DNA of 64,000 bases from assembly GCF_000981385.1 (NCBI RefSeq), contig NZ_LATZ01000003.1, positions 1 through 64,000 of the forward strand. Direction: 5' to 3'. The position numbers were made by a program, and so were the translations under genes. The notes beneath the pieces are model-generated. The model had not been told where the DNA came from, did not search any database, and worked only from the letters and a program-made list of their open reading frames with translations. The stretch's first letter is position 1, and the number at the start of each line of letters is the position of its first letter. Origin of the DNA: Bacillus sp. SA1-12. Lineage in GTDB: Bacteria; Bacillota; Bacilli; Bacillales; Bacillaceae. Positions 51,459-63,259 of this stretch are shown one piece after another.

Positions 51459-52157
51459 GTGGGCAGAAAAGGGGTGGTTGCCATTTCAACTATGAATACA
51501 AGAATTAATGGCTCAACAAGAGATTATGTGTACCAGACAATAAAGGGTCGCATTATTAATTTAGAATTAAAGCCAGGAACAAAAATTTCTGAAAAAGAAA
51601 TTGCTGAAAAATTAGAAGTAAGCAGAACTCCCGTAAGAGAGGCGTTTCTAAAATTATCTCAAGAGGAGTTATTAGGAATCTACCCGCAAAGTGGAACGGT
51701 TGTTTCCAAAATTGATTTAGACCATGTAGAGGAAGCAAGATTTACGAGAGAAAACATTGAAAGAGCCATTGTAAGATTAGCTTGCGAAGTATTTGATGAT
51801 AACAAGCTATTTCGTTTAGAAACAAATGTAGCGATGCAAGAGCTTTGCTTAGGAAAAGGAACATATCATCAATTATTTGAGCTTGACGAAGAATTTCACA
51901 AGATCTTATTTGAAGAATGTAACAAATTAAGAACATGGAAAATGATTCGAAACATGAACAGCCACTTTGACAGATTAAGAGTTTTAAGGCTTGCTGCAAA
52001 TACAGATTGGAATGTCGTTGTCTCGCAACATAAAGAAATTTATCAAGCAATAATGGAAAAAGACCCGAAAAAGGCAGAAAGATTAATGGTACAGCACTTG
52101 AAATTGGTGAATTTTGAAAAGGATGAGATAGAGGTTCGCTATCCAGATTATTTTTAA
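51459..52157 (+). CDS. GntR-family regulator with FCD domain
   Basis: A regulator of about 228-232 residues with an N-terminal winged helix (LKPGTKISEKEIAEKLEVSRTPVREAFLKLSQEELLGIYPQSGTVVSKI) and a C-terminal FadR/FCD helical effector domain (about 85-225). The FCD domain retains the metal-binding pattern DEEFHKILFEEC and the histidine in VVSQHKEIYQAIMEKD. FCD members often sense sugar acids, and it lies upstream of a mannonate oxidoreductase-like gene, so it may control that pair. The start is uncertain: GTG 51459, GTG 51474 and ATG 51492 are all in frame. The AAAAGGGG at 51467-51474 is not at an ideal distance from any of them. Confidence 0.82.
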   Translation: MGRKGVVAISTMNTRINGSTRDYVYQTIKGRIINLELKPGTKISEKEIAEKLEVSRTPVREAFLKLSQEELLGIYPQSGTVVSKIDLDHVEEARFTRENIERAIVRLACEVFDDNKLFRLETNVAMQELCLGKGTYHQLFELDEEFHKILFEECNKLRTWKMIRNMNSHFDRLRVLRLAANTDWNVVVSQHKEIYQAIMEKDPKKAERLMVQHLKLVNFEKDEIEVRYPDYF

Positions 52158-52349
52158 TACATGAAAGGTTATGGGAGCTATAAAGCTGCCAAACTCCTTC
52201 ATTTTTTTGATAGCGCTAACATTTGAGGGGCTATTAAGCATAAATGGGCTTTTGGATAGTATGCAGTCACCTACATAAAAAAGACATAAGAAGTTATTTA
52301 TATACATTCCTGTAAGACTAAAACATGTTGAACGGAAAGGAAGAATAAG

Positions 52350-53195
52350 ATGTTACCAATATATGAAGGTTTACAAGGGAAAGTAGCTGCTGTGACAGGC
52401 GGCGGCGGTGTATTATGCAGCTGTATGGCAAAGGAGCTGGCTAGACAAGGCGTAAAAGTAGCGATTTTAAATCGCACTTTTGAAAAGGCTGTCATTGTTG
52501 TTGAAGAGATTAAACGTAATGGCGGAGAAGCATTAGCCGTTGAATGTAATGTATTGGATCTTGAAAGTGTGAAAAAAGCGGAGGAAATGGTTTATAACAC
52601 ATATGGAGCATGTGATATTTTGATCAATGGTGCTGGAGGCAACCATCCGAAAGGTGTTACAACAAAAGAGATTTTTGATTTATCTGATTTGCAGAATAAG
52701 GAGATCACGACCTTTTTTGATCTAACAACAGAAGGCTTTCAATTTGTTTTTAATTTGAATATTGTCGGGACCTTAATTCCAACGCAAATCTTCTCAAGAA
52801 GAATGGTGGAGAAAAAGGGAACGATCATAAATATTTCCTCGATGAGTGCCCCTAGTCCGATGACAAAAGTACCTGCTTATAGTGCTGCAAAGGCTGGAAT
52901 CGAGAATTTTACAAAATGGCTGTCGGTACATATGGCTGAGGCTGGTATCCGGGTAAATGCGATTGCACCGGGATTTTTCCTTACACAACAAAATGAAAAA
53001 TTACTTAAAAACGAAGATGGAACAAATACAGAAAGAACCGAAAAAATTCTCGCCCATACGCCGATGAGAAGACTCGGTAATCCTGAAGATTTATTAGGAA
53101 CATTGCTCTGGTTGGCGGATGAAGAAACAAGCGGATTTGTGACAGGTATCAGTGTTCCTGTTGATGGCGGATTTATGGCTTATTCTGGGGTTTAA
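52350..53195 (+). CDS. uxuB: SDR-family oxidoreductase, D-mannonate oxidoreductase-like
   Basis: A short-chain dehydrogenase of 281 residues. The cofactor motif is [19 protein letters not shown] (TGxxxGxG-like with TGGGGVL), the NAG motif is [11 protein letters not shown], and the catalytic serine, tyrosine and lysine are in NISSMS...[20 protein letters not shown] and the C-terminal [15 protein letters not shown] are standard. The TGGGGVL start and the long insert after NGAGGNHP are features of the mannonate/fructuronate oxidoreductase (UxuB/YjmF) group. It would reduce fructuronate to mannonate in uronate breakdown. No uxuA or uxaC is in the window, so the assignment stays moderate. AACGGAAAGGAAG precedes the ATG. 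Confidence 0.68.
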   Translation: MLPIYEGLQGKVAAVTGGGGVLCSCMAKELARQGVKVAILNRTFEKAVIVVEEIKRNGGEALAVECNVLDLESVKKAEEMVYNTYGACDILINGAGGNHPKGVTTKEIFDLSDLQNKEITTFFDLTTEGFQFVFNLNIVGTLIPTQIFSRRMVEKKGTIINISSMSAPSPMTKVPAYSAAKAGIENFTKWLSVHMAEAGIRVNAIAPGFFLTQQNEKLLKNEDGTNTERTEKILAHTPMRRLGNPEDLLGTLLWLADEETSGFVTGISVPVDGGFMAYSGV

Positions 53196-53248
53196 ATTAG
53201 GGGACTGAGCCTTTAAGTGCTTAGTATAAAAAGGAGTGGAGACTGTCT

Positions 53249-54403
53249 ATGATTCATGTTGCGATTATTGGTGCTGGAGCGATTGCCCCTGCCCATATTA
53301 ACGGTTACTTGGAGTTATCAGAGCATTGTAAAATTGTTGCTTTATGTGATATTTATCCTGAAAAGGCAGAGAAACTTGCAAAAAAACATGGGCTGAATGT
53401 GGATATTTATAATGATTATCAACAGCTGGCAGAACGTAAAGACATCGATTTAGTGTCAATATGCACACCTCCATACACACATGCAGATACAGCCATTGCT
53501 TTATTAAATGCGGGTAAGCATGTACTTGTTGAAAAACCAATGGCTTCTTCTTTAGAAGAGTGTGATGCAATGAATGCCGCAGCAAAGAAGAATGGAAAAA
53601 TTTTATCCGTCGTGGCACAGAATCGTTTTCGATCACCAATGATGAAATTAAAGCATGTACTTGATTCCAAATTAATGGGGGACATTGTCCATACACAAGT
53701 CGATTCCTATTGGTGGAGAGGTTTTTGCTACTATGATTTGTGGTGGAGAGGAACATGGGAAAAGGAAGGCGGCGGACCTACTTTAAATCATGCTGTTCAT
53801 CATATTGATATCCTCCAGTGGATGAACGGGATGCCTTCAGAGATTACCGCTGTTATGAGTAATGCTGCACATCACAATGCTGAAGTTGAAGACATTTCGA
53901 TTGCCATAGGGAAATATGATAATGGCGGTTTGGTTCAAATTACGAGCTCCGTCATTCACCATGGGGAAGAACAGCAATTGATTTTTCAAGGGAAAAATGC
54001 GCGTGTTTCAGTTCCATGGAAAGTAAAAGCATCACAATCAAGACAAAACGGTTTCCCGAAGGATGACCCTGAATTAGAAGAAAAAATCCAAAAGCTTTAT
54101 GATGGGCAAACAGATTTACAATACGAGGGTCATGCCGGACAAATCCACGATGTCCTTCAAGCTATCCAAGGAAAGAAGAGTGTGTTAGTTGATGGTCTAC
54201 AAGGACGACAAACACTTGAATTAATAACAGCTATTTATCAATCTGCAAGTTTAAGAGAAACAGTGGAACTTCCTTTAACAGCTGCTAGTCCCTTTTACAC
54301 AAGGGAAGGTGTCTTAAAGTTTGCGACCCATTTTTATGAAAAGCAAACATCAATTGAAAACTTTACAGATGAGGCTATTACGACAGGAGGAAATTATGAG
54401 TAA
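53249..54403 (+). CDS. Gfo/Idh/MocA-family oxidoreductase
   Basis: A 384-residue NAD(P)-dependent sugar oxidoreductase. The Rossmann start is VAIIGAGAIAPAHINGY, followed by the VSICTPPYTHADTAIALLNAGKHVLVEKPMA block with the conserved EKP lysine. The C-terminal domain holds WWRGTWEKEGGGPTLNHAVHHIDILQWMNG with the usual catalytic histidine. It follows the uxuB-like gene by 53 nt and is probably co-transcribed. The pair may interconvert sugar acids or keto-sugars. The substrate cannot be read from the sequence. Confidence 0.85.
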   Translation: MIHVAIIGAGAIAPAHINGYLELSEHCKIVALCDIYPEKAEKLAKKHGLNVDIYNDYQQLAERKDIDLVSICTPPYTHADTAIALLNAGKHVLVEKPMASSLEECDAMNAAAKKNGKILSVVAQNRFRSPMMKLKHVLDSKLMGDIVHTQVDSYWWRGFCYYDLWWRGTWEKEGGGPTLNHAVHHIDILQWMNGMPSEITAVMSNAAHHNAEVEDISIAIGKYDNGGLVQITSSVIHHGEEQQLIFQGKNARVSVPWKVKASQSRQNGFPKDDPELEEKIQKLYDGQTDLQYEGHAGQIHDVLQAIQGKKSVLVDGLQGRQTLELITAIYQSASLRETVELPLTAASPFYTREGVLKFATHFYEKQTSIENFTDEAITTGGNYE

Positions 54404-54460
54404 TTAAACTTGACTGTTTGATATCTCTCCGGGTGTTCGTTTTTAGAGGGCTATTTGGAA

Positions 54461-54493
54461 GAATCCTCGGCGCGGTATACTGCGGGGTCTCTC
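54461..54493 (-). repeat. degenerate copy of the GC-rich Bacillaceae repeat
   Basis: Read on the minus strand this gives GAGAGACCCCGCAG...GCGCCGAGGATTC. It matches the core GTGAGACCCCGCAGG...GCGCCGAGGAGGC that I associate with the repeat seen at 41356-41486. It is a truncated fragment at the right edge of the island. The rest of the gap 54404-54783 holds two hairpins listed separately. Confidence 0.4.
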
Positions 54494-54560
54494 TTTGATT
54501 GGTTTCAGTATATGTCCCTAATCCTATGAGATAAAAAATTGTGAAATATGTCTATAAGTA

Positions 54561-54608
54561 AAATCCAACCCAGTTTAAATCTTCCAAACTTGGTTGGATT
54601 TTTTTTTG
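54561..54608 (+). terminator. terminator after the Gfo/Idh gene
   Basis: AAATCCAACCCAGTTT pairs with AAACTTGGTTGGATTT (one mismatch) around AAATCTTCC, followed by a long T run. Strong intrinsic terminator, about 160 nt after the stop. Confidence 0.85.
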
Positions 54609-54722
54609 TTACATGCCTACCAGGCATCTTTGTGAATACAAAACTTGGTATGACCGATAAATGGAATTTCCCTGAAAAGTAAAGTAAAATATAGATAGAT
54701 ATGAAGTGAAAACAAATATGAT

Positions 54723-54757
54723 TACCACACTAAAATTAGTTGTGGTATTTCTTTTTT
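54723..54757 (+). terminator. hairpin just upstream of addB
   Basis: TACCACA pairs with TGTGGTA around an AT-rich loop, followed by TTTCTTTTTT. It lies 27 nt before the addB start and may attenuate read-through or mark the end of an upstream unit. Confidence 0.5.
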
Positions 54758-54783
54758 AAATAAATAAGTTAGGAGAATAAACG

Positions 54784-57700
54784 TTGAGTATTCAATTTAT
54801 TCTTGGTCGCTCAGGGAGCGGGAAAACTGAGGAGATTTTAAATCAAATTAGAGACAAGCTATTCGAAGAACCGATCGGCCGTCCAATCATTTATCTAGTT
54901 CCTGACCAGATGACGTTTGGGGCAGAGTATGAATTAATTAAGACACCGAACTTAGGCGGGATGATTCGGGCACAAACGTTCAGCTTTAGCCGGCTGGCAT
55001 GGAGAGTTCTTCAGGAGACAGGGGGAATGACTCGCCATCATCTTTCAAGTACAGGGATTCAGATGATGTTACGAAAGCTGGTCGAGCAGTATAAGCAGGA
55101 ATTTAAAGTGTTCACGAAGGCTAGTGATCAAAATGGATTTATTCAGCAGCTTGAGGCGATGCTAACTGAATTTAAACGCTACCTCCTATCACCGCAGGAG
55201 CTGGAGGAGTATCTAGCAGGTGCGACTACAGAAGTGGATAAAACCTCTTTAACAGACAAGCTCCATGATATCGCTATGCTATATAAGCATTTAGAAATTC
55301 AGCTTAGTGAGAAATACGTAGATTCTGAGGATTATCTCCATTTATTAGCGGAAAAGGTTCAGGATTCTGACTATTTACAAGCAGCTGATATTTATATAGA
55401 TGGGTTCCATAGCTTTACCCCTCAGGAATATGAGGTTGTTGGGGCATTGATGGACCATGCAGCAAATGTGAAAATCGCCCTTACGGCTGATAAAGCATAT
55501 GAAGAGCATCTGCCGCATGAATTGCACCTCTTTCAAATGACTGGAAAAACCTATAACAAAGTTCTCCAGCTTGCACTTGAAAAAGGCAAAGAGGTCGATG
55601 CGCCGATAATCTTGAATGAACAGCACCGGTATGGCCATTCATCTTTAAGACATTTAGAAAAATATTATGATACAAGACCAACAACAGTCTACGATCAAAA
55701 GCCTGATTTGACCATTTTTCAAGCAGCAAATCGCCGGTCTGAGATTGAAGGAATTGCTAGACAGATTCATGCACTTGTGCGGAAGGAAAACTATCGTTTT
55801 CGTGATCTGGCTTTGCTGATTCGTAATCAAAATGATTATCGTGATGTGATAGAGCAAGTTTTCCGTGATTACGAGATTCCTTTTTTTATAGATCAAAAGC
55901 GTTCGATGCTGAACCATCCTTTAGTCGAGCTGATTCGTTCTACGTTGGAAATCATCAATGGTCATTGGCGTTACGAGGCAGTGTTTCGGGCTGTGAAAAC
56001 AGAGCTGCTTTATCCGCTTGACCGTCATAAGCAGGAAATGCGTGAGGAAATGGATCTGCTCGAAAACTATTGTTTATCATACGGGATCCAAGGATCGAAG
56101 TGGACGAATGATAAACGCTGGCGCTATCGCCGCTATTATTCCCTTGATGATGACTTTGTTGTGACAGATGAAGAAAAGCAAATGGAGGATAAGCTTAATC
56201 AGCTTCGCGATATTGTTGTTACACCAATTAAAGCTTTGCAAAATCGGCTAAAACGCAGCAAGTCTGGACGAGCTTTAGCTGAAAGCTTATATCTGTTTCT
56301 AGAGGAATTACACATTCCTGAAAAAATGGAAGGACTGCGACTGGCAGCAGAAGAAAAGGGAATGCTCTTGGAAGCGAGAGAGCATGATCAAGTTTGGCAG
56401 GCGGTTATGAATCTATTAGATGAATTTGTGGAGATTATGTCGGACGAACACGTTTCGTTAAAGCTGTTTGCTGAGATTCTTGAAACAGGTATAGAGTCCA
56501 TGAAATTTTCATTAGTTCCTCCTGCAATGGATCAAGTATTAATTGCCGATCTCGAAAAATCCCGTTTTTTCCATGTGAAATGCTCATTTATTGTAGGTGT
56601 AAATGATGGGGTTATCCCAGCAAGGCCGAAAGAAGAAGGGATCTTAACAGAAGATGATCGAGAGACCCTGTATTATCAAGGAATCAATCTTGCACCTACT
56701 GCCAGACAGCAGCTGCTTGATGAAAACTTCCTTATTTATATGGCATTATCCAGTCCGGCTGAAAGGCTTTATTTATCATATCCAATGGCCGACGAAGAAG
56801 GAAAAGCTCTGCTTCCTTCTGTCATTTTAAAACGAGTGGAAGAAATGTTTCCTATGGTTGAAAAGTTAAGACTTCTTAACGAGCCTGAACAGCTTTCCCT
56901 AAATGAACAGTTATCCTTTATGGTGAATAAGCATGTGACGTTATCTTATGTCACCTCACAGCTGCAATCATGGAAGCGCGGCTATCCAATCAACCCAATA
57001 TGGTGGGATGCTTATAACTACTTTATTACATCGGAAAATCACCAGCTAACAAAAAGAGTATTAAGCAGTTTAACATATCAAAACAAACCGGAGCAGTTGG
57101 AAACATCGATCAGCCGTGAACTCTACGGTGAGCATATCCAAGGAAGTGTCTCGCGAATGGAAAAATTTAACAGCTGTCCATTCTCGCACTTTGCTTCACA
57201 CGGATTAAAGCTTAGAGAACGGCAATTTTTCAAACTTGAAGCACCTGATATTGGGCAAATGTTCCACTCTTCTCTTAAGCTCATATCCGATCGCCTGCAG
57301 CAATTGAATCTTGATTGGAGAGAGCTGACGAAGGAACAATGTGAACGGTTATCGAATGATGCCGTCGATCGACTTGCACCGAGATTGCAAAGAGAGATTC
57401 TGTTAAGCTCAAATCGCTTTCACTATATTAAACGAAAGCTGCAAAAAATCCTTACTCGCGCTGCAGTGATCCTAAGTGAGCATGCCAAGGCGAGCGGGTT
57501 TGCACCTGTCGGCTTAGAACTTGGCTTTGGTAAGGGGGGAGAGCTGCCCCCGCTCCGCTTTACACTGCCAAATGGCTGTACGATGGAGGTTGCAGGCCGG
57601 ATTGACCGAGTGGATAAAGCAACAGGCTCTGGTCGTGTACTTCTGCGCATTATCGACTATAAATCAAGCGAAAAAAATGTTCAGCTTTCAGAGGTATATT

Positions 57701-58272
57701 ACGGGTTGGCCCTGCAAATGCTTACCTATTTAGACGTCATCATCTCGAACGCCAGCATGTGGCTTGGAGTAGAAGCAACCCCGGCAGGCGTATTGTATTT
57801 CCATGTCCATGATCCAATGATCCAAGCAAAAACGTTGATGACAGAGGAGAAGCTGGATGATGAAATCTTTAAGAAGTTTAAGATGAAGGGGTTATTACTT
57901 GGTGATGAGGAAGCTGTAAAGCTTATGGACAACACGCTTACTGAAGGCGGCACATCCAATATTATTGCGGCTGGCTTGAAAAAGGAAGGCGGCTTCCGTT
58001 CAACCTCCTCTGTTGCAAGTGAGCAAGAGTTCCATTTATTAAGAAAGCATGTCCGGTCAACGTTTCAAAAAGTGGGAACAAATATTACCGATGGAATCAT
58101 TGATATTCGTCCCTTTAAGTTAAAGGATAAAATTCCTTGTACGTTTTGCGAATATAAATCTGTATGCCAGTTTGATGAATCATTAGAAGAAAATTCATAT
58201 CGAATCTTAAAAAGTGAAAAGAACGATGAGGTGTTAAAAAGAATGAGAGAGGAGGTTAATGGAGATGAGTGA
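54784..58272 (+). CDS. addB: ATP-dependent helicase/nuclease subunit B
   Basis: AddB pairs with AddA to form the RecBCD-like complex that resects double-strand breaks to Chi sites. The 1162-residue length is normal. The Walker A is GRSGSGKT (8-15). The C-terminal nuclease has GRIDRVDK...IIDYKSS. The four cysteines of the iron-sulfur staple are C798 (FNSCPF), C1119, C1122 and C1128 ([11 protein letters not shown]), nearly the same spacing as in B. subtilis AddB. TTG at 54784 follows TTAGGAGAATAA. It overlaps addA by 8 nt. The operon continues with addA and sbcDC. Confidence 0.97.
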   Translation: MSIQFILGRSGSGKTEEILNQIRDKLFEEPIGRPIIYLVPDQMTFGAEYELIKTPNLGGMIRAQTFSFSRLAWRVLQETGGMTRHHLSSTGIQMMLRKLVEQYKQEFKVFTKASDQNGFIQQLEAMLTEFKRYLLSPQELEEYLAGATTEVDKTSLTDKLHDIAMLYKHLEIQLSEKYVDSEDYLHLLAEKVQDSDYLQAADIYIDGFHSFTPQEYEVVGALMDHAANVKIALTADKAYEEHLPHELHLFQMTGKTYNKVLQLALEKGKEVDAPIILNEQHRYGHSSLRHLEKYYDTRPTTVYDQKPDLTIFQAANRRSEIEGIARQIHALVRKENYRFRDLALLIRNQNDYRDVIEQVFRDYEIPFFIDQKRSMLNHPLVELIRSTLEIINGHWRYEAVFRAVKTELLYPLDRHKQEMREEMDLLENYCLSYGIQGSKWTNDKRWRYRRYYSLDDDFVVTDEEKQMEDKLNQLRDIVVTPIKALQNRLKRSKSGRALAESLYLFLEELHIPEKMEGLRLAAEEKGMLLEAREHDQVWQAVMNLLDEFVEIMSDEHVSLKLFAEILETGIESMKFSLVPPAMDQVLIADLEKSRFFHVKCSFIVGVNDGVIPARPKEEGILTEDDRETLYYQGINLAPTARQQLLDENFLIYMALSSPAERLYLSYPMADEEGKALLPSVILKRVEEMFPMVEKLRLLNEPEQLSLNEQLSFMVNKHVTLSYVTSQLQSWKRGYPINPIWWDAYNYFITSENHQLTKRVLSSLTYQNKPEQLETSISRELYGEHIQGSVSRMEKFNSCPFSHFASHGLKLRERQFFKLEAPDIGQMFHSSLKLISDRLQQLNLDWRELTKEQCERLSNDAVDRLAPRLQREILLSSNRFHYIKRKLQKILTRAAVILSEHAKASGFAPVGLELGFGKGGELPPLRFTLPNGCTMEVAGRIDRVDKATGSGRVLLRIIDYKSSEKNVQLSEVYYGLALQMLTYLDVIISNASMWLGVEATPAGVLYFHVHDPMIQAKTLMTEEKLDDEIFKKFKMKGLLLGDEEAVKLMDNTLTEGGTSNIIAAGLKKEGGFRSTSSVASEQEFHLLRKHVRSTFQKVGTNITDGIIDIRPFKLKDKIPCTFCEYKSVCQFDESLEENSYRILKSEKNDEVLKRMREEVNGDE

Positions 58273-61200
58273 AATAATTGCAAAGCCTGAAAACAGTCAA
58301 TGGACGGATGATCAGTGGAAGGCAATTGTCTCAAGCGGTTCGGATATTTTAGTTGCTGCAGCTGCAGGATCTGGAAAAACCGCTGTATTGGTTGAAAGAA
58401 TCATTAGAAAAATCGTTTCAAAGGAGAATCCCGTTGATGTAGATTCTCTGCTTGTGGTTACATTTACAAATGCATCCGCAGCTGAAATGAGAAGCAGAAT
58501 TGGAGAAGCGCTGGAAAAAGCATTAAAAGAAAATCCATCATCACTTCATTTACGCAGACAGCTGACATTGCTAAATAAAGCATCTATTTCTACCTTGCAC
58601 TCGTTTTGTCTGCAGGTTGTTAGAAAGTATTATTATTTAATTAATATTGACCCTAGTTTCAGAATTGCTGACCAAACAGAAGGACAATTACTTATTGATG
58701 AAGTGCTTGATGATATGTTCGAGGAAGAGTACAGCAGAGAGGACAATGAGGCGTTTTTTGATCTGGTGGATCGCTATACCTCTGATCGTAATGATATTGA
58801 GCTGCAAACATTGATTCGTGAACTTTACTTTTTTTCACGATCACACCCGACTCCAAGTGCTTGGTTGGATCAGCTGGCTGCAATGTATGATCTGAGAGAA
58901 ACGGAAGAAATTGAATCATTGCCATTTGTCCGTTATTTGCTTCAGGATATTGCCATGCAGCTGGCTGGTGCAAAGGCTCAGCTTGAGCAGGCAATGGAGC
59001 TGACAAAGCTGCCGGCTGGACCGGCGCCACGCGCAGAAAATCTTGAGGATGATTTAAAGCAAATTTCAGAGCTTTTAAGGGTAAAGGATTCGTGGGAGCA
59101 GCTTGGTGAACGAATAAAAACATTTAAATTATCACGAGCAAAAACGGTAAGAGGCGATCAATTTGATAAAGCTCTAACCGATCAAGTCACAGCAATGCGA
59201 AATGCAGTAAAAAAACAAATTGAACAGCTGCGTGATGAGATGTTTTCACGTACACTTCAGAACTATGTCCTGGATTTTAACCATTTAAAACCTGTTGTAT
59301 CCAAGCTGGTGGCGCTTGTGAAGGAATTCGCAGAAAGGTATGAAGGGATAAAAAAAGAAAAAGGAATTGTCGACTTTGCGGATTTAGAGCACTACTGCTT
59401 GGACATTTTGCAAGGAGAGGATAACGAGCCAAGTTATGCTGCTTTGTATTATAAGAACCAGTTTACTGAAGTATTGGTCGATGAATACCAAGATACAAAC
59501 CTCGTTCAAGAAACAATCCTTAAGCTTGTTACAAAGGACGAAGAAGCGACAGGGAACTTGTTTATGGTCGGTGACGTGAAACAGTCGATTTATCGTTTTC
59601 GCCTTGCAGAGCCGTTTCTTTTCTTAAGTAAATATAAACGATTTACCCAAATCGCTGATCAAACAGGAATGCGTATTGATTTATCGAAAAACTTCAGAAG
59701 CCGGGCAGAAGTGTTGGATGGGACGAACTTTTTATTTAAGCAAATCATGGGTGAGCAGGTTGGAGAAATTGATTATGACCATGATGCAGAGCTTAAGCTT
59801 GGAGCTTCCTACCCAAAAAATGAAGAGATGAAGGCAGAACTTTTATTAGTTGAGCGCAAAGGAAGCGAGGAAGCTGATCAGGAGGAAGAACCGGCCGTAT
59901 TTGATGAAGAGGAATTAGAAACCGTTCAATTGGAAGCTAGATTGATGGCTAAGAAAGTTAAGTCGCTTATTGATCAGCAGTTCCCGATATATGACCGCAG
60001 TATCAATGGCACACGTCCTGTCACCTATCGTGATGTTGTAATCCTCTTGCGCTCTATGCCATGGGCACCGCAAATCATGGAGGAGTTTAAGCAGGCAGGA
60101 ATCCCTGTCTATGCGAATCTATCAAACGGATATTTTGAAGCAACAGAAGTAGCCATAATGCTTTCACTTTTAAAAATAATTGATAATCCATACCAGGATA
60201 TTCCTTTAGCTTCAGTGCTTCGTTCTCCTGTCGTTGGAATGGATGCAAATGAACTCGCACTGATTCGTACGTTTGACAAGAAAGGGACGTATTATGATGC
60301 GGTGAAATCATTTTTAGCGGAGAGTTCATTGGACAACCAAGCACTTTTTAACAAACTTGAACCATTTATTACGCTAATGCAAGGATGGCGTGAACAAGCA
60401 AGACAAGGTTCTGTATCAGACTTGATCTGGCAGCTTTATCGTGATACAAAGTTTTTTGACTTTGTTGGCGGTATGCCGGGCGGAAAACAGCGGCAAGCAA
60501 ATTTACGTGCACTTTACGACCGTGCCCGCCAATATGAGGCAACCTCCTTTAGAGGCTTATTTAGATTTTTGCGTTTTATTGAGCGGATGCAGGAGCGAGG
60601 AGATGATCTTGGTGCAGCACGTGCTCTTGGAGAGCAAGAGGATGTTGTCAGATTAATGACGATTCATAGTAGTAAAGGCTTGGAATTCCCGGTCGTTTTT
60701 GTTGCCGGGCTTGCAAAGCAGTTTAATATGATGGATCTAAATAGAAAGTACTTGCTTGATAAGGAGCTTGGCTTTGGCACAAAACTGATCAATCCCGCAT
60801 TGCGAATCAGCTATCCAACGCTGCCTTATATTGCCTTAAAGAAAAAAATGCGAATGGAGCTTCTCGCAGAAGAAATGCGAGTATTATATGTTGCACTCAC
60901 AAGGGCAAAGGAAAAGCTTTATTTATTAGGAACCTTAAAAAATTCTGAAAAAACGATTGCCGACTGGAGAAAGCATGTATCACATTCAGAATGGCTCCTG
61001 CCGGATTTTGAACGCTCCAAAGCGAAAACTTATTTAGATTGGGTGGGACCGGCATTAGTGCGCCATCAAGATTGTACGGTTTTAAGTGATGGACAGGTCT
61101 GTTTTAATGAAGAAATTGCTCAGCATCCTTCCAAATGGACCATTGACATCGTAAAAAGTGAGGAGCTGCTTGAAACCTTTAAAGCTGAGCAGGATCTAAA

Positions 61201-61984
61201 TCATGAACGCTTATCAGCCATTAGCAACGGTGAATCGGTAGCTTTTGAAAGTGAACAGGCGGAACAGGTGAATGAGCAATTAACATGGGTATATCCTTAT
61301 AAAACAGCAGTAAGCAGCCGTTCAAAGCAATCGGTGTCAGAACTGAAAAGACAGAGAGAGGTTCAAGATGAATATAGTGATCAGCAGCTGATGAGAAGGA
61401 ATCAAATTCAGTCGTTTCTATATAATCGTCCGCAGTTTATGCAAAGCAAGTCGATTTCTGCAGCTGAACGCGGAACAGCGATGCACACGGTTATGCAGCA
61501 TATCAAGCTTAGTGAGCCAGTTTCGCTGGACGTTGTATCAGCAAAAATGGAGGAACTAGTTGAGAAGGAGATTCTCTCTGCTGAATTGGCTGAGATCATC
61601 AACCGTGAGCAGATTGTAGAATTTTTCGCATCCCCGATCGGGACAAGGCTTCTTCATGCAAAACAAGTTTATCGCGAAGTGCCATTCAGTTACGCGCTTA
61701 AAGCGGAACAGCTTTATGGCGATTTGAAGGATGAGCCTGTATTGGTTCAAGGTGTGATTGATTGTTTGTTTGAAGATGAAGAAGGCTTTGTTTTACTAGA
61801 TTATAAGACTGATACAATTAAAGGCCGTTTTCCAAGAGGAATAGAAGAGGCCGAAGCGGTGTTAAGAGAGAGATATCGAGTTCAAATTGAACTATATACA
61901 AAAGCAATTGAAGAGATTACCCAAAAACCTTTAAAGGAAAAATATTTATATTTCTTTGATGGCGGATATTTAATAGACATGTAA
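58265..61984 (+). CDS. addA: ATP-dependent helicase/nuclease subunit A
   Basis: The UvrD-like motor and nuclease subunit of AddAB. In the 1239-residue product the Walker A is AAAGSGKT (32-39). It is followed by motif Ia [15 protein letters not shown], Walker B VDEYQDTN, motif [34 protein letters not shown] and [11 protein letters not shown]. The RecB-type nuclease at the C-terminus has LLDYKTD (D1179, K1181). ATG at 58265 is 9 nt from AGGAGG and is preferred over the ATG at 58259, which is only 3 nt away. It overlaps the end of addB, so translation is coupled. Confidence 0.97.
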   Translation: MSEIIAKPENSQWTDDQWKAIVSSGSDILVAAAAGSGKTAVLVERIIRKIVSKENPVDVDSLLVVTFTNASAAEMRSRIGEALEKALKENPSSLHLRRQLTLLNKASISTLHSFCLQVVRKYYYLINIDPSFRIADQTEGQLLIDEVLDDMFEEEYSREDNEAFFDLVDRYTSDRNDIELQTLIRELYFFSRSHPTPSAWLDQLAAMYDLRETEEIESLPFVRYLLQDIAMQLAGAKAQLEQAMELTKLPAGPAPRAENLEDDLKQISELLRVKDSWEQLGERIKTFKLSRAKTVRGDQFDKALTDQVTAMRNAVKKQIEQLRDEMFSRTLQNYVLDFNHLKPVVSKLVALVKEFAERYEGIKKEKGIVDFADLEHYCLDILQGEDNEPSYAALYYKNQFTEVLVDEYQDTNLVQETILKLVTKDEEATGNLFMVGDVKQSIYRFRLAEPFLFLSKYKRFTQIADQTGMRIDLSKNFRSRAEVLDGTNFLFKQIMGEQVGEIDYDHDAELKLGASYPKNEEMKAELLLVERKGSEEADQEEEPAVFDEEELETVQLEARLMAKKVKSLIDQQFPIYDRSINGTRPVTYRDVVILLRSMPWAPQIMEEFKQAGIPVYANLSNGYFEATEVAIMLSLLKIIDNPYQDIPLASVLRSPVVGMDANELALIRTFDKKGTYYDAVKSFLAESSLDNQALFNKLEPFITLMQGWREQARQGSVSDLIWQLYRDTKFFDFVGGMPGGKQRQANLRALYDRARQYEATSFRGLFRFLRFIERMQERGDDLGAARALGEQEDVVRLMTIHSSKGLEFPVVFVAGLAKQFNMMDLNRKYLLDKELGFGTKLINPALRISYPTLPYIALKKKMRMELLAEEMRVLYVALTRAKEKLYLLGTLKNSEKTIADWRKHVSHSEWLLPDFERSKAKTYLDWVGPALVRHQDCTVLSDGQVCFNEEIAQHPSKWTIDIVKSEELLETFKAEQDLNHERLSAISNGESVAFESEQAEQVNEQLTWVYPYKTAVSSRSKQSVSELKRQREVQDEYSDQQLMRRNQIQSFLYNRPQFMQSKSISAAERGTAMHTVMQHIKLSEPVSLDVVSAKMEELVEKEILSAELAEIINREQIVEFFASPIGTRLLHAKQVYREVPFSYALKAEQLYGDLKDEPVLVQGVIDCLFEDEEGFVLLDYKTDTIKGRFPRGIEEAEAVLRERYRVQIELYTKAIEEITQKPLKEKYLYFFDGGYLIDM

Positions 61985-62077
61985 AAAATGAGGAGATTAT
62001 GGTGACTAGCGCCGCCATGCAGCCTTTAGGCCTTAAGGCAGCGCTAAGTTCATTTCATTTGAAAGGATGTAGGACGA

Positions 62078-63259
62078 ATGCGAATATTGCATACGGCAGA
62101 CTGGCATCTGGGGAGAGCGCTCGAAGGTAGAAGCCGTTTGGCAGAACAAGCGCAATTTATTGACGAGCTTGTTAGAATTGTCGAGGAAGAAAAAGTCGAT
62201 GCGATCTTAATGGCTGGTGATGCTTTTGATACAGTTAATCCGCCGGCGGCAGCTGAGCAGCTGTTTTATGATGGACTTTCCCGTCTGTCAGACTATGGGA
62301 AACGGCCGATTATTGTCATTGCCGGAAACCATGATAATCCTGATCGCCTTTCTGCAGCATCACCTTTGGCGGGGAACCATTCGATTCATTTAATAGGTTA
62401 TCCTAAACATGAGGTACTTTTGGTGGATGTTCCCAAAGCCAGGCAGCAGATGATGGTTGCCGCATTGGCTTATCCTTCAGAAGCAAGGCTTGAACAAGTG
62501 CTGTCAGAAGCTCATGATGAAATCTTGTTAAGAAATAAATATGATGAAAGAATCCGAGATTTCTTTGCTTGGATGAGCAAGCAATTTCGAAAGGATACGG
62601 TTAATCTGGCTATGAGCCATATTCATGTTGCAGGGGGAAGCTCATCTGATTCTGAACGTCCTATTGAGGTTGGCGGTTCGTATACCGTAGCAGCAACCAG
62701 CATGCCTGAAGCAGCTCAATATGTAGCACTTGGTCACTTGCACCGCCCGCAAAATATCAAGCGGGCCAGCACATTAACAAGGTATTCAGGATCACCGCTT
62801 GCGTACAGCTTCTCAGAAATCGGTTATGCAAAATCTGTAACGATTGTAGACGCTGAGCCAAATCAACCTGTTGTAATGAAGGAAATTCCTTTGTCTTCAG
62901 GAAAGCCGCTTGTGAGATGGAAAGCCACTGAAGGGATCAGTCAGGTCCATAGCTGGTTAGATGAAGGCCTTGATTCATCCGCATGGATCGATTTAGAAAT
63001 CCATCTGACAAGTACATTGTCAATTGAAGAAATCCATAATCTGCGTAAATGGCATTCAGGATTTATTCATATTCGTCCGGTTTTTCAACAGGAACGTGAG
63101 GTGGCTGCAACACGCCAGGCTAATTTGCCAATTGATCAATTGTTTACACAGTTTTATGAAAAACAAACCGGCGGGGCAAAGCCAGAGCAGGAGCTGGTAA
63201 AGCTTTTCTTAGAGCTTGTGCAGCAAGATGATGAGCTAGAGGTTGGTGATGAAGAATGA
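62078..63259 (+). CDS. sbcD: exonuclease SbcD, nuclease subunit
   Basis: The Mre11-like phosphodiesterase of the SbcCD complex, which cuts DNA hairpins and protein-blocked ends. The 393 residues start with the metal-binding HTADWHLGR and then show GDAFDTVNPP, IAGNHDNPDRL, MSHIHVAGG and ALGHLHRPQ. The N-terminal phosphoesterase domain is followed by a C-terminal capping domain. GAAAGGATG precedes the ATG. The stop overlaps the sbcC start as ATGA, indicating coupled translation. Confidence 0.96.
   Translation: MRILHTADWHLGRALEGRSRLAEQAQFIDELVRIVEEEKVDAILMAGDAFDTVNPPAAAEQLFYDGLSRLSDYGKRPIIVIAGNHDNPDRLSAASPLAGNHSIHLIGYPKHEVLLVDVPKARQQMMVAALAYPSEARLEQVLSEAHDEILLRNKYDERIRDFFAWMSKQFRKDTVNLAMSHIHVAGGSSSDSERPIEVGGSYTVAATSMPEAAQYVALGHLHRPQNIKRASTLTRYSGSPLAYSFSEIGYAKSVTIVDAEPNQPVVMKEIPLSSGKPLVRWKATEGISQVHSWLDEGLDSSAWIDLEIHLTSTLSIEEIHNLRKWHSGFIHIRPVFQQEREVAATRQANLPIDQLFTQFYEKQTGGAKPEQELVKLFLELVQQDDELEVGDEE

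Noticed and set aside
58692..59123. 143-codon minus-strand frame inside addA
   Set aside because: Antisense to a conserved part of AddA; composition reflects the sense strand.
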